A stretch of 64,000 nt of DNA from Candidatus Aalborgicola danicus (GCA_016703945.1 JADJBC010000002.1:310001-374000), one strand, 5' to 3'; positions 9,171 through 18,646 are shown, counted from the stretch's first letter. Translations and numbers: made by a program. The notes: generated by a model not told the origin, from the sequence alone.

Positions 9171-9279
9171 ATTGAGAAAGTTGCATCGTGTCACAAATAC
9201 GGCACTGAGACAGGCCCTTCACTGCTCCTCTTTAACAGTGACCCCTTCTTCAATTGTTGCCTTCGAACCCCTGCGCACC

Positions 9280-9299
9280 CGGTACATGGTTTTGTACCC
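9280..9299. promoter_or_regulatory. Dyad GGTAC...GTACC, right flank of the RhuM/TOTE module
   Basis: The 20-mer cggtacatggttttgtaccc matches the left copy at 5622-5641 in 17 of 20 positions, in the same orientation, and is itself an interrupted palindrome. It lies 110 nt after the helicase stop codon. The 200 nt between helicase and the next gene otherwise show no gene. Confidence 0.6.
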
Positions 9300-9373
9300 T
9301 ACTTATCCAACCCCCCAACCATAAAGACCACTCTATTGCTGCCAGAACCAGCCACTGCTACCATTGCATTGCC

Positions 9374-9724
9374 ATGTTTAATAAACTCTTTAATCGCTCC
9401 AAAGCGACGTCTGCAACACCGGCACCCACGCCAGCGCCAGCGCCTCCAATCCCTCCAGCTCCCGCGCCTTCGGCACCTGCCGCTCTGGCACCTACTCCCC
9501 AAGCGCCAGCTGCGGTTGCCCCGAAGGCAAACCGCCTTGATGCTTTCAAGGAAGAATGGCAAGACAAATGGGAAACTTCTCACGAAGTCATTGAAGGCAA
9601 TGGCGGAAACACTGACTGGGGTACCTGGACGGAAATAGTGCAGAAGGAGGAACAATCCTTTGCGCCGACCGAGCCGATGCCGCTGACTCCCAGGCAGACC
9701 GACAAGAAAGAAGACCAGCGCTAA
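9374..9724 (+). CDS. Small Pro/Ala-rich hypothetical protein
   Basis: I do not recognise this 116-residue protein. It opens with a basic segment (MFNKLFNRSK), continues with about 40 residues of Pro/Ala-rich low-complexity sequence, and ends with an acidic, tryptophan-rich stretch (DAFKEEWQDKWETSHEV, DWGTWTEIV). The layout suggests a flexible tether between a basic tip and a small interaction segment. The open frame extends upstream to 9254, but that part has an unlikely composition and crosses the flanking dyad, so ATG 9374 is preferred although no clear ribosome-binding site precedes it. Function unknown. Confidence 0.55.
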   Translation: MFNKLFNRSKATSATPAPTPAPAPPIPPAPAPSAPAALAPTPQAPAAVAPKANRLDAFKEEWQDKWETSHEVIEGNGGNTDWGTWTEIVQKEEQSFAPTEPMPLTPRQTDKKEDQR

Positions 9725-9806
9725 GCTGGCCCTTCCCGCACTGAAACTGAACTCTTTCCCGGCAGTTGGTGAAGCGACCGAACTCCCGGGTATTGACCAT
9801 GGTCAA

Positions 9807-10703
9807 TCATTTGAAGTACTGCTTGTACAACAACTTGGTCTCTGGTGAAAAGTACATGCCCGCCGCGGCCATATCAATTTCGGAGACAAACTGCCAGCCG
9901 AAGAACAGGACGTGGTCGTACGTTTGTGCGTAAACCAGCTGCTGCCGAATGAAGTCATTGAACATCGGCAGGTCCCATGCCGGAAATTTGAAGGCCTGCG
10001 CAATAAACCAGGTCTCAACCTTGGGGTTGGCCTGTTTGGCGATGCCGTGAAAACTTGAAGACCATGCATGCAGATCGGCAATGCTGGACGCCTCGCCAAA
10101 CCAATAGGGGTCCGTTCCCACCCAATCCACCAGGGCAATGGCTTTCTTGGTGTATTCGAGTGTGTTCGGGTTGCCAATGGCGGCGTAGGGTGTCACCGTG
10201 ATGCCTACCGACGCCTGCGGAATGTGCTTTCGAACCAACGTTATGGCTGCGCCCAGCGCATTCAGTTGGGGTTGCAGTATGGCCAGACTGTCGCCCGGCA
10301 CAACCGGGTTCCAGTACACCTCGTCGGCAACCAGCACACGTATGCCCGGCACCAGCAGGTCCTTGTTGTCCAAGGCGTACTGAATCAGCCTTTGCTCGGC
10401 ATCGACAGCAATGGTGTCGCGGGGTCTTCCATGCTGGGCATCGCCGGGCGGCAGCATAAACAGCAGGTCCAGAATGTTTTTCTTGCCGGCTGCCTGAATA
10501 GCACGGGATGTGGAGAGGTAACCCGAGTACGCAATGTCAGACCGGAGTTCGGCCGTCGCCATTTCAGACGGTGCGAGGAAAACCTCACCCACCATTTTTT
10601 GGACGACTGGCGGTGGGGTCGTGCCACTGGTTCCGCCACTCCCGCCTCCGCACGCTATCAGCGCAGCGGCCAACACAAACCCACTCAGTACACGTGCAAA
10701 CAT
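9807..10703 (-). CDS. Predicted lipoprotein, TIM-barrel glycosidase-like
   Basis: A 298-residue exported protein. The start is placed at ATG 10703, where the signal peptide MFARVLSGFVLAAALIAC ends in a lipobox (LIAC) followed by a GGGSGG linker, and AGAAAG precedes the codon; an in-frame upstream ATG at 10760 would put basic filler before the signal. The body has barrel-like features: acidic and aromatic strand ends (IRVLVADEVYWNP, ALVDWVGTDPYWFGE, VLFFGWQFVSEIDMA). This recalls families of extracellular glycoside hydrolase-like proteins, but no catalytic pair can be assigned with confidence. It is convergent with the preceding small protein. Confidence 0.75.
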   Translation of the reverse strand: MFARVLSGFVLAAALIACGGGSGGTSGTTPPPVVQKMVGEVFLAPSEMATAELRSDIAYSGYLSTSRAIQAAGKKNILDLLFMLPPGDAQHGRPRDTIAVDAEQRLIQYALDNKDLLVPGIRVLVADEVYWNPVVPGDSLAILQPQLNALGAAITLVRKHIPQASVGITVTPYAAIGNPNTLEYTKKAIALVDWVGTDPYWFGEASSIADLHAWSSSFHGIAKQANPKVETWFIAQAFKFPAWDLPMFNDFIRQQLVYAQTYDHVLFFGWQFVSEIDMAAAGMYFSPETKLLYKQYFK

Positions 10704-10852
10704 CTGAATCTTTCTGGTTACAGTTGACACAGGGTCCAACCGTGGCCGAATTCTATTCACACATCGGGGTTTGACTGCGTACCGTGGCGTACGCCAGCCA
10801 AAAACGCGTGGCTACAATTTTGACTTTGGGCGCACCCTTCTGAAGGAATGCC

Positions 10853-12440
10853 ATGCAACGACGTGATTTTGTGGAATTGATGTTATTGACAGGGGGCTCT
10901 GCTATGACGGCCAACGCAACACCGGCACCCGCGTTTGACGTGACGGAAAAAACGGTGGCGCAATTGCAGGCTGCCATGGTGTCTGGCAGAACCACGGCCC
11001 AGCAATTGGTCCGGCTTTACTTGGCCCGTATTGCGGCGCTGGACAAGGCGGGGCCCCGGCTTAACTCCATCATCGAGCTCAACCCGGATGCGCTGACGAT
11101 TGCAAGCGCGCTGGACGCCGAGCGAAAGGCCACCGGGAGCGCGCGGCCCCTTGCATGGCATTCCGGTCTTGCTAAAAGACAATATTGCGACGGCAGACAA
11201 GATGCAGACGACGGCGGGCTCGCTGGCACTGGTGGGTATGAAACCGCCGCGCGACGCAGCGCTGGTTGCCCGGCTGCGCGAGGCAGGCGCTGTCATTTTG
11301 GGTAAAACCAATTTATCCGAATGGGCGAATATGCGCTCGACGCGATCCACCAGCGGCTGGAGCGCGCGCGGCGGACTGACGCGCAACCCCTATGCGCTGG
11401 ACCGCAACACCAGTGGCTCCAGTTCCGGCTCCGGGGCCAGCATGGCGGCCAGTTTGGCAGCCCTGGCGGTGGGCACCGAGACCGATGGCTCCATCACCTC
11501 ACCGGCCTCGGTTGCCGCTCTGGTGGGCATCAAGCCCACGGTTGGGCTGGTCAGCCGCGCCGGCATCATTCCCATTGCCCATTCGCAAGACACCGCGGGC
11601 CCAATGGCGCGCAGCGTGGCCGACGCCGCGGTGCTGCTGACCGCCATGGCCGGTAGCGATACACGCGACCCTGCCAGCGAGCTTGCCGATCAGAAGAAGC
11701 TGGACTACACCGGTTTCCTGAACCGCGACGGACTCAAAGGGAAACGCATGGGTGTTGTCCGCGCGCAGTTGGCCAGTTCCAGCGACCGCGTGGCAGCCGT
11801 TATCGAGGCGCAGCTCGAAGTTTTGAAAGCACAAGGGGCGACGCTGGTGGACGTAGCCGAAGTGCCCAACACGAACAAATACGGGGATTCTGAACTGACC
11901 GTATTGCTGTACGAGCTGAAGGCGGATATGGCCGCCTACCTGGCGGACTATGGGCCTGGCGCCCCCATCAAGAACCTGGCTGATGTGATTGCCTTTAACG
12001 AGAATAATCGCACCAAGGAACTGGCTTTTTTCGGACAGGAGCATTTCATCAACGCCCAAGCCAAGGGTGGCCTCGACAGCCAGGAATACCTGGACGCCCT
12101 TGCAAACAACCACCGCTACGCCCGTACCGAAGGTTTGGATCAGGTGCTGAAGGCGCATCGCCTGGATGCCTTGGTGGCACCTACCGGCGGGCCAGCGTGG
12201 CTCACCGACTTCATCAACGGCGACGCATACGGTGCCAGTTTCACGTCTCCTGCGGCCGTGGCGGGTTATCCACACATCACGGTGCCGTGTGGAGCTGTTC
12301 AGGGCCTTCCCATAGGCTTGTCTTTTGTTGGCGCAGCATGGTCAGAAGGGCCTTTGATTGCAATGGCCTATGCCTACGAACAAGCGAGTTTGCAGCGCCG
12401 ACCACCAACCTTCGCCAAGACTCTCAATACACGGGCATGA
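10853..12440 (+). pseudogene. Amidase-signature family amidase, one-base frameshift
   Basis: Amidase signature enzymes hydrolyse amides with a Ser-cisSer-Lys triad. Frame 1 (from ATG 10853) gives an export signal with RRDF, possibly Tat type, and the N-terminal domain up to ALDAERKATG. The rest is in another frame from about 11138 to 12440: GPLHGIPVLLKDNIA carries the catalytic Lys and SGSSSGSGASMA...GTETDGSITSPAS the serines. Removing one G from GGG at 11135-11137 restores one frame of about 528 residues (ATGARGPLHGIP). The gene is otherwise intact, so a sequencing error is as likely as a real mutation. A bidirectional terminator follows. Confidence 0.85.
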
Positions 12441-12469
12441 GTGGCTCTCGTTCCCAGGCTGGATGAACG

Positions 12470-12507
12470 AAAAAAACCCTGCCGACCAACTCGGTAGCAG
12501 GGTTTTT
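12470..12507. terminator. Bidirectional rho-independent terminator
   Basis: AAAAAAACCCTGCCGA and the complementary GGTAGCAGGGTTTTT form a stem with A and T runs on either side. It sits between the convergent amidase and dctM genes and can serve both. Confidence 0.85.
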
Positions 12508-12529
12508 CGCGTGAAGAAATTCTGGCTTT

Positions 12530-13816
12530 TCAGCTGACTAAACCCATGACCCGTGGCAACCACAGCGAAAGGCCGGGCCAGTAAGTCACCAGCACCAGGA
12601 AGCCCAGCATGGTCAATAGCCACGGCCACACAGCAACGGTCAGTTCGGTAATACCCATTTTGGTAATGCCCGAGGCCACGTAGAGGTTCAGACCCACCGG
12701 GGGATGGCACATACCCACTTCCATATTCACCACCATGATGATGCCGAAGTGCACCGGATCAATGCCCAGCTTCATGGCAATGGGGAACAGTATGGGTGCC
12801 AGAATCAGCACAATGCTGGACGGCTCCATAAAGTTACCCGCAATCAGCAACAGCACATTGGAAATCAGCAGGAAGCCGATGACACCAATGCCGGTACCAA
12901 TCATTTGGTCAGCCATTTGCTGCGGAATGTTCTCGTGGGTCAGCAGGAACGAGAACAGCACGGCGTTGGTGATGATGTACAGCAGCATGGCGCTCATGTT
13001 GGCGCTGGAGAGCAACACACGCGGTACATCCTTCAAGCCCATGTCCTTGTAGACAAAAACGGCAACAACGAAGGCGTATACAGCACTCATGGCAGCAGCT
13101 TCGGTCGGCGTGAAGACACCAGAGTAAATGCCCCCCATCACCACCACGATCAGCAGCAAGCCCCAAATCGCTTTGCGGAATGCCACCCAACGTTCAGCCC
13201 AGGTTGCCTTGGGTTGGCAGGGGTAGTTGTTCTTCTTGGCACGGTACCAGGTCGTCAAACCCAGGAAAAAGGCCAATAACAAACCAGGAATGACACCTGC
13301 CATAAACAGGGCACCCACGGAGGTATTGGTCGACACCGAATACATCACCATCACAATGGACGGTGGGATCAAAATTCCCAGTGCCCCCGATGTGGTGATC
13401 ACACCGGCACCAAAGCTCTTTGGAAATCCGGCCTTCACCATGGCTGGTAACAGGATGGAACCAATCGCCACCACGGTGGCCGGGCTTGAACCCGACACCG
13501 CAGCAAACAAGGCGCAAGCCACAACACCACCCAATCCCAGACCACCATGCCAGTGGCCCACCATCGATGTAGCGAAGCCAATCATGCGTTTGGCCACTCC
13601 GCCGTGCGTCAAGAAATTGCCCGCCAGGATGAAGAATGGGATCGCCATGATCTCAAACTTCTCGATGCCGGTGAATAGCTTAAGCGCCACCGATTCAATC
13701 GGCACCTCAGTCAAAAAGAACAGGAACGAAAGGACCGTAAGACCCAGTGAAATCGATATGGGCATGCCTGTGAGCATTAGCACCACGAGCAGGCCCAAAA
13801 TGATCAGTGCATTCAT
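12530..13816 (-). CDS. dctM: TRAP transporter large permease subunit
   Basis: The 428-residue, about 12-helix subunit that forms the transport channel of a tripartite ATP-independent periplasmic transporter. DctM family features include GHWHGGLGLGGVVACALFAA, VSGSSPATVVAIGSI, and GALGILIPPSIVMVMY. Its ATG overlaps the dctQ stop codon by 4 nt (ATGA), so the two are translationally coupled. It is the last gene of the dctPQM operon and is followed by the bidirectional terminator. Confidence 0.95.
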   Translation of the reverse strand: MNALIILGLLVVLMLTGMPISISLGLTVLSFLFFLTEVPIESVALKLFTGIEKFEIMAIPFFILAGNFLTHGGVAKRMIGFATSMVGHWHGGLGLGGVVACALFAAVSGSSPATVVAIGSILLPAMVKAGFPKSFGAGVITTSGALGILIPPSIVMVMYSVSTNTSVGALFMAGVIPGLLLAFFLGLTTWYRAKKNNYPCQPKATWAERWVAFRKAIWGLLLIVVVMGGIYSGVFTPTEAAAMSAVYAFVVAVFVYKDMGLKDVPRVLLSSANMSAMLLYIITNAVLFSFLLTHENIPQQMADQMIGTGIGVIGFLLISNVLLLIAGNFMEPSSIVLILAPILFPIAMKLGIDPVHFGIIMVVNMEVGMCHPPVGLNLYVASGITKMGITELTVAVWPWLLTMLGFLVLVTYWPGLSLWLPRVMGLVS

Positions 13817-14514
13817 TGTTGGCCTCCTTTGCCACTCGTCGGTGTGTCGTCGGTATCGACTCCATGGGGATGGAGGTTGTCGTTCATGCGGTAGATGGCA
13901 TCGTCATTGCCAGGTTCCAGCGGCACTACTTCGTCCAGTCCATCAACGTGGCCATGGTCATGGTGCGGCAATTCGCCAGTTCGCACGAAGTTGAGCGCGA
14001 CTTGCAGAAACCGGAAACACATCAGGTACGAACCCATGGGAATCACGGCATAGACAATCCAGGTTGGCCATTCCAGGTCAGGCGTCGTTGGACCTTCTGG
14101 CGTGTCGCCTATCCCCATTCCAAGTGTTGTGAAGAGCGAATAGTGCATGCCGTTCTCCCACACAAAACGCAAGCCCAGCGTGCCAACAATACCGGTGAAC
14201 AAAGCGCCCGCCAGCAAGCCAAAAATGACAAACTTGCCACGTCGGCTGTCCGACATGCGGTTGATCAGGACATCCACTCCCACGTGAATGCCGGTGCGGA
14301 CACCGTAAGCGGCGCCAAACTTGGCCATCCAGACGAACATGATGATGCACAGCTCCTGCGCCCAGCCCATGTTGATCGACAACAGCCAGTCCTGCACGCC
14401 GGGGATGGCGTAGCCGGAGGCATAGCGGTGCACCACGGAGGCAAAAATAACCAGTGTGGCCGCCCCCATGAGGAATGTGATGATCCATTCCTCGATGTGA
14501 TCAAGAATCTTCAT
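13813..14514 (-). CDS. dctQ: TRAP transporter small permease subunit
   Basis: The four-helix DctQ subunit partners DctM in the inner membrane. The first helix (EEWIITFLMGAATLVIFASVV) and the WAQELCIIMFVWMAKFGAAYG segment are typical of the family. At 233 residues it is longer than most DctQ proteins because of a hydrophilic C-terminal tail rich in His and Asp (LPHHDHGHVDGLDEVV) that looks cytoplasmic; its purpose is unknown. It lies between dctP (14-nt gap) and dctM (4-nt overlap). Confidence 0.92.
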   Translation of the reverse strand: MKILDHIEEWIITFLMGAATLVIFASVVHRYASGYAIPGVQDWLLSINMGWAQELCIIMFVWMAKFGAAYGVRTGIHVGVDVLINRMSDSRRGKFVIFGLLAGALFTGIVGTLGLRFVWENGMHYSLFTTLGMGIGDTPEGPTTPDLEWPTWIVYAVIPMGSYLMCFRFLQVALNFVRTGELPHHDHGHVDGLDEVVPLEPGNDDAIYRMNDNLHPHGVDTDDTPTSGKGGQQ

Positions 14515-14528
14515 GACCTCAGCCCGAT

Positions 14529-15533
14529 TTACAGCTTGGCCGGATCAAACCCGGTTTCTTTGTAAATGCTCTTGATCAGGTCTTTGCCAATGCGTGACTC
14601 CATCTCGGTGTGGACCTTGATCGTGGCTTTTTTGAACGCATTGCGCTCCGCAGCGGTAGGGGTGTAGATTTGGGTCTTGCCAGATTTCCTGACGGCTTCC
14701 AAGGACTGCTCGTTTTCCTGCTTGGCAATCTGATTGGCATAACGAGTGGACTGCTCCATAGCGTCGTCGAGCTGCTTGCGAATATCCGCTGGCAAACCAT
14801 CCCAGAACTTCTTGTTGGTAATGACCGCGTAGCCCAGATAACCATGCTCGGTCAACGTCAGGTTTTTCTGAACTTCATGCATCTTTTGTGTGTAGAGATT
14901 GGAGATCGGGTTTTCGGTACCATCCACCACACCGGTTTGCAATGCCTGATAAACCTCAGAGAAGGCAAGAACCTGCGGCAGGCTACCCAGCGCGCGCATC
15001 TGCGCCTCCAGCACCTTGGAGGACTGGATACGCATCTTCAAACCCTTGAAGTCCGCTGGCGTTTGCATGGGTTTGTTGGCAGAAAACGACTTGAAACCGT
15101 TGTCCCAATAGGCCAGCCCTTTGACACCCTTGGCATCGAGCTTGTCCAGCAGCATGCGCCCAACGGGGCCTTGGGTGATTTTGTGCAATGCGTCGTAGTT
15201 ATCGAACATGAAAGGCAAATCAAAGGCCTCAAACTCCTTGACACCCAGGGGACCAAACTTGGCCAGAGACGGTGCCAGCATCTGCACGGCGCCAATCTGC
15301 AAGGCTTCCATTTCTTCTTTGTCTTTGTAAAGCGTGCTGTTGCCATAGACCTCAACCTTGACCCGGCCCTTGGTCAGTTCCTCGGCCTTTTTCTTGAAAT
15401 ACTCAGCCGCATGCCCTTTAGGCGTGTCATTTGCCACCACGTGGCTGAATTTGATAATGATGGGCTGCTGGGCGAAAGCGAGAAGGGAAAACGATCCGAC
15501 CATCAGACCCAGGGCAAGTGTGCGAAATTTCAT
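14529..15533 (-). CDS. dctP: TRAP transporter periplasmic binding protein, C4-dicarboxylate type
   Basis: A 334-residue extracytoplasmic solute receptor that delivers substrate to DctQM. The start is ATG 15533, preceded by TGGAG and opening with a signal peptide (MKFRTLALGLMVGSFSLLAFA); the frame extends 20 codons further upstream without a signal-like sequence. Family features: IIIKFSHVVANDTPKG, the central arginine region LKMRIQSSKVLEAQ, and VVDGTENPISNLY. Similarity to characterised DctP suggests malate, succinate or fumarate uptake; other organic acids are possible. No dctBD regulators are nearby. Confidence 0.92.
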   Translation of the reverse strand: MKFRTLALGLMVGSFSLLAFAQQPIIIKFSHVVANDTPKGHAAEYFKKKAEELTKGRVKVEVYGNSTLYKDKEEMEALQIGAVQMLAPSLAKFGPLGVKEFEAFDLPFMFDNYDALHKITQGPVGRMLLDKLDAKGVKGLAYWDNGFKSFSANKPMQTPADFKGLKMRIQSSKVLEAQMRALGSLPQVLAFSEVYQALQTGVVDGTENPISNLYTQKMHEVQKNLTLTEHGYLGYAVITNKKFWDGLPADIRKQLDDAMEQSTRYANQIAKQENEQSLEAVRKSGKTQIYTPTAAERNAFKKATIKVHTEMESRIGKDLIKSIYKETGFDPAKL

Positions 15534-15677
15534 GGTGTGTACTCCAGAAGTGAATGTGCAGGTTCGAAGGTTAAACACCTGGCCAAAACTCACAAGTGTG
15601 GAGCTCCACTAAGTAATAACCCTAGATTCATTTGACTTCACGTACGATCACGGCCTTTACATCTCCGGGTCACCCTC

Positions 15678-16445
15678 GTGTTTATCGCGTCCAAACTCAT
15701 TGCACTCCTGACCCAGCCACTGTTGTGGGTGGTGATGCTGCTGATCGGCAGCCTGGTGGTACGACGCCGACCTGCCGTAAGCCGCAGGCTCGTTGGAGTG
15801 GGGTTGGTCTTGCTGCTGGTGTTGGGTTGGCAACCATTGCCCAATTGGTTGATACACCAACTTGAATCCCAGTACCCGGAAATACCGCCCGGGGTGAACT
15901 TGTCGAACTATGTTGGCGTGATTGTTTTGGGCGGCGCGACCGAACCAGGCTATCTTGCCCAGGCCCACAGCCAGCCGTTGCTGAATGACGCTGCCGAACG
16001 CATGACAGCTCCTATGGGCTTGTTGCGTGTCAATCCGACCCTGCGCGTTTTGTATACGGGCGGCGAAGGTGCGTTATGGGGAGTCGGCCCCAGTGAAGCA
16101 GCACGCGCTCAGGTATTCTTTGAAAACCAGGGACTGCCCCGCGAACAAGTGCAATACGAAGCAAATTCGCGCAACACCTTTGAAAACGCCCGCCTCACCG
16201 CGCAGCTGCCCAATGTCGACATTGCCCAGCCGTGGTTATTGGTGACGTCGGCGTGGCATATGCCGCGTTCGATGGCAACTTTTACCAAAGCAGGATGGAA
16301 CGTCACCGCCTATCCGGTCGACTTTAGAACCGGTCCCTCGACGCCATGGACCGAGTATTCGCTGGCATCCGGCATCCGCAATTGGCAACTGGTCCTGCAT
16401 GAACACATAGGCAGCTTGGCTTACCGCATGACGGGCCGCATGTAG
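15678..16445 (+). CDS. YdcF/ElyC family membrane protein (DUF218)
   Basis: A 255-residue protein with two N-terminal membrane helices (WVVMLLIGSLVV, LVGVGLVLLLVLGW) and a DUF218 domain. Diagnostic parts are VGVIVLGGATEPG, YTGGEG, the arginine/asparagine segment NSRNTFENA and WLLVTSAWHMPRSM. E. coli ElyC, of this family, supports cell-envelope integrity and undecaprenyl-phosphate carrier metabolism, which may be relevant given uppP 5 kb away. The start is GTG 15678. It is divergent from dctP. Confidence 0.88.
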   Translation: MFIASKLIALLTQPLLWVVMLLIGSLVVRRRPAVSRRLVGVGLVLLLVLGWQPLPNWLIHQLESQYPEIPPGVNLSNYVGVIVLGGATEPGYLAQAHSQPLLNDAAERMTAPMGLLRVNPTLRVLYTGGEGALWGVGPSEAARAQVFFENQGLPREQVQYEANSRNTFENARLTAQLPNVDIAQPWLLVTSAWHMPRSMATFTKAGWNVTAYPVDFRTGPSTPWTEYSLASGIRNWQLVLHEHIGSLAYRMTGRM

Positions 16446-16482
16446 GCCCAGTCCCTAAAACAGTAGCCAACACAGACGGTGG

Positions 16483-17775
16483 CTAAACGGCGGTTCGAGC
16501 CAGCACTTTGTCGATTCGTTTGCCCTCCAACCCCGTCACCTCAAACTGCCATCGCGCGCATTCGATACGTTCACCCACGGCAGGCAGTTCACCGGAAACC
16601 GCCATCAAGAGTCCGGCAAGCGTGTTGTATCGACCACGGTCTTCCTGCGGCAACTCTTCAATATCCAGGCGAGCCTTGAGTTCGCCCACCGGCATCAAAC
16701 CGTCCAGAACCCAGGAACCGTCAGGCAAATGGGTTGCCCATGCCTGTGTTTGTGCATCGGGTTTGAGCTCGCCGGTAATGGCTTCGAGCAAGTCGTGTGG
16801 GGTCAACAGACCCTGCACCACGCCGTATTCATCCACCACAAATACCATGCGTGCCGACTTGGTTCGGAACTGCTCAATAAGCTCCATGCCACTCAAGGTT
16901 TCGGGCACAAACGCTGCGGGCTCTGCGATGGGTTCAATGCTACCTTCGTGATCCACGCCCAGTTCCAACAAGCGCGCGACACTTACCAACCCCACAACCT
17001 GGTCCAGTGAACCACGGCAAACCGGGTACCAGGAATGTGCGCCGTTGTTGCCGCCCGTGCTGGCCTGCGCGAGGCACTGCGCCACGGTGGAAGTGGCCTC
17101 CATCCACTCGATGTCGGCACGTGGCAGCATCATGGACGGCAGGGTACGGTCGTCCAGATCAAATACGTTGCGCACCATCTGGTGCTCATGCTGCTCGATG
17201 ATGCCGGCATCCACCCCTTCAACCAGGCTGGCAGATATTTCTGCCTCGGTCACCCCACGGGTGTCGGTTGTGTCTATGCGTAGCAAACGCAGCATGCCGT
17301 GGGTGCACATCGACAACAAACGGACAAAGGGCTTGGCCACGATGGCCATCCAGGTCATGGGGCGTGAAACCAGACGTGCCACCGTTTCTGGATACAACTG
17401 ACCAATACGTTTGGGAACAAGTTCGCCAAAAAGGATAGTGACAAAGGTAATAACAGTCACCACCAGCGCTGTGGCCGATACCTCGGCGACGCGGTGTGAG
17501 ACCGCCAGATTGGCCTGCAACCACTGAGCCAGACCATCACTGAACGCAGCCTCTCCCACAATCCCGTTGAGCATGCCGATGGAGGTAATTCCAACCTGAA
17601 CCGATGACAGAAACTGGGTGGGATTTTCCAGCAAGACCAGCGCGGCCAACGCCCCTTTGTCGCCCGCGTCCGCCATGTTTTGCAGACGCACTTTGCGGCT
17701 GGCCGTCAACGCCAGCTCCGACATGGCAAATGCGCCATTGAGCAGCGTGAGCAGCAGGATCAGAATAAATTCCAT
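16483..17775 (-). CDS. CNNM/CorC-type CBS-domain membrane protein (hemolysin family)
   Basis: A 430-residue integral membrane protein with an N-terminal DUF21/CNNM transmembrane domain (MEFILILLLTLLNGAFAM, SELALTASRKVRL), a paired CBS region in the middle (DRTLPSMMLPRADIEWM; ARMVFVVDEYGVVQGLLT) and a C-terminal CorC_HlyC transporter-associated domain (EDRGRYNTLAGLLMAV). Members are linked to Mg2+/Co2+ efflux. An in-frame ATG ten codons upstream exists (17805), but MEFILILL is the usual family start. It diverges from apaH, with the two starts 24 nt apart. Confidence 0.9.
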   Translation of the reverse strand: MEFILILLLTLLNGAFAMSELALTASRKVRLQNMADAGDKGALAALVLLENPTQFLSSVQVGITSIGMLNGIVGEAAFSDGLAQWLQANLAVSHRVAEVSATALVVTVITFVTILFGELVPKRIGQLYPETVARLVSRPMTWMAIVAKPFVRLLSMCTHGMLRLLRIDTTDTRGVTEAEISASLVEGVDAGIIEQHEHQMVRNVFDLDDRTLPSMMLPRADIEWMEATSTVAQCLAQASTGGNNGAHSWYPVCRGSLDQVVGLVSVARLLELGVDHEGSIEPIAEPAAFVPETLSGMELIEQFRTKSARMVFVVDEYGVVQGLLTPHDLLEAITGELKPDAQTQAWATHLPDGSWVLDGLMPVGELKARLDIEELPQEDRGRYNTLAGLLMAVSGELPAVGERIECARWQFEVTGLEGKRIDKVLARTAV

Positions 17776-17798
17776 GGAACCCAAGCGAGAATGAACAC

Positions 17799-18644
17799 AT
17801 GGCACTTTACCTGATTGGCGACGTGCAAGGCTGCGACACAGCCTTGGAACGCCTGCTTGACACGCTGGATTTTTCCCCCAGCCGCGACACGCTCTACCTA
17901 CTGGGTGACCTGGTCAACCGCGGACCCGACTCTGCCGCCGTGTTGCGCCGACTGATGGGCTATGGCGACGCCGCTCGCTGCCTGTTGGGCAACCATGACC
18001 TGAACCTGCTGGCGGTGGCGCAGGGGGTGCGCAAACCGCACCGCAAGGACACGCTGGGCTGTGTACTGGATGCACCCGACCGCACCGCCATGTTGCGCTG
18101 GCTGCGCCACCAACGCATGGCCATTCTGTTGCACCGGGGTGCTACTCCGCTGCTGATGGTTCACGCCGGTGTGCTGCCAACCTGGACGGTCGAACAAACC
18201 GCTGCACTGGCGCGGGAAGTGGAAACGGTTTTACAGGGTGGGCAGGCGGCAGACTTCTACCACTGCATGTACGGCAATGCACCCAGCCAGTGGCACGCCA
18301 ACCTGGCTGGCATGGACCGGCTGCGAGTGATCGTCAACGCCCTCACCCGCCTGCGCTTTTGCACGGCCCAAGGCGCAATGGAATTTGACACGAAAGAAGG
18401 GGCAGCGGGAGCCCCGGCGGGTTACCTGCCGTGGTTTGACATTCCCAACCGCCAGACCGCCAGCGCGACGGTAGCATTTGGCCATTGGTCGACTTTGGGC
18501 TGGCTGGGGCGGGAGGACGTCCTATCCATGGACACCGGCTGTGTCTGGGGCGGTGCCTTGAGCGCACTGCGCTTTAACCTGCAGGACGCCACACAAGAAC
18601 TGATTCAGGTGCAGTGCGAAGCCGAGCAAAAGCCCGGCCAATAG
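17799..18644 (+). CDS. apaH: Bis(5'-nucleosyl)-tetraphosphatase, symmetrical
   Basis: Hydrolyses Ap4A to two ADP and can remove Np4 caps from RNA. The 281-residue sequence has the calcineurin-type metallophosphatase motifs: YLIGDVQGC, LLGDLVNRGPDS and LLGNHDLN, with later histidines in MVHAGVLPTW and VAFGHWSTLG. In enterobacteria apaH sits with ksgA-apaG; here it stands alone between CNNM and rhlE. It is convergent with rhlE, separated by only 2 nt. Confidence 0.96.
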   Translation: MALYLIGDVQGCDTALERLLDTLDFSPSRDTLYLLGDLVNRGPDSAAVLRRLMGYGDAARCLLGNHDLNLLAVAQGVRKPHRKDTLGCVLDAPDRTAMLRWLRHQRMAILLHRGATPLLMVHAGVLPTWTVEQTAALAREVETVLQGGQAADFYHCMYGNAPSQWHANLAGMDRLRVIVNALTRLRFCTAQGAMEFDTKEGAAGAPAGYLPWFDIPNRQTASATVAFGHWSTLGWLGREDVLSMDTGCVWGGALSALRFNLQDATQELIQVQCEAEQKPGQ

Positions 18645-18646
18645 CG

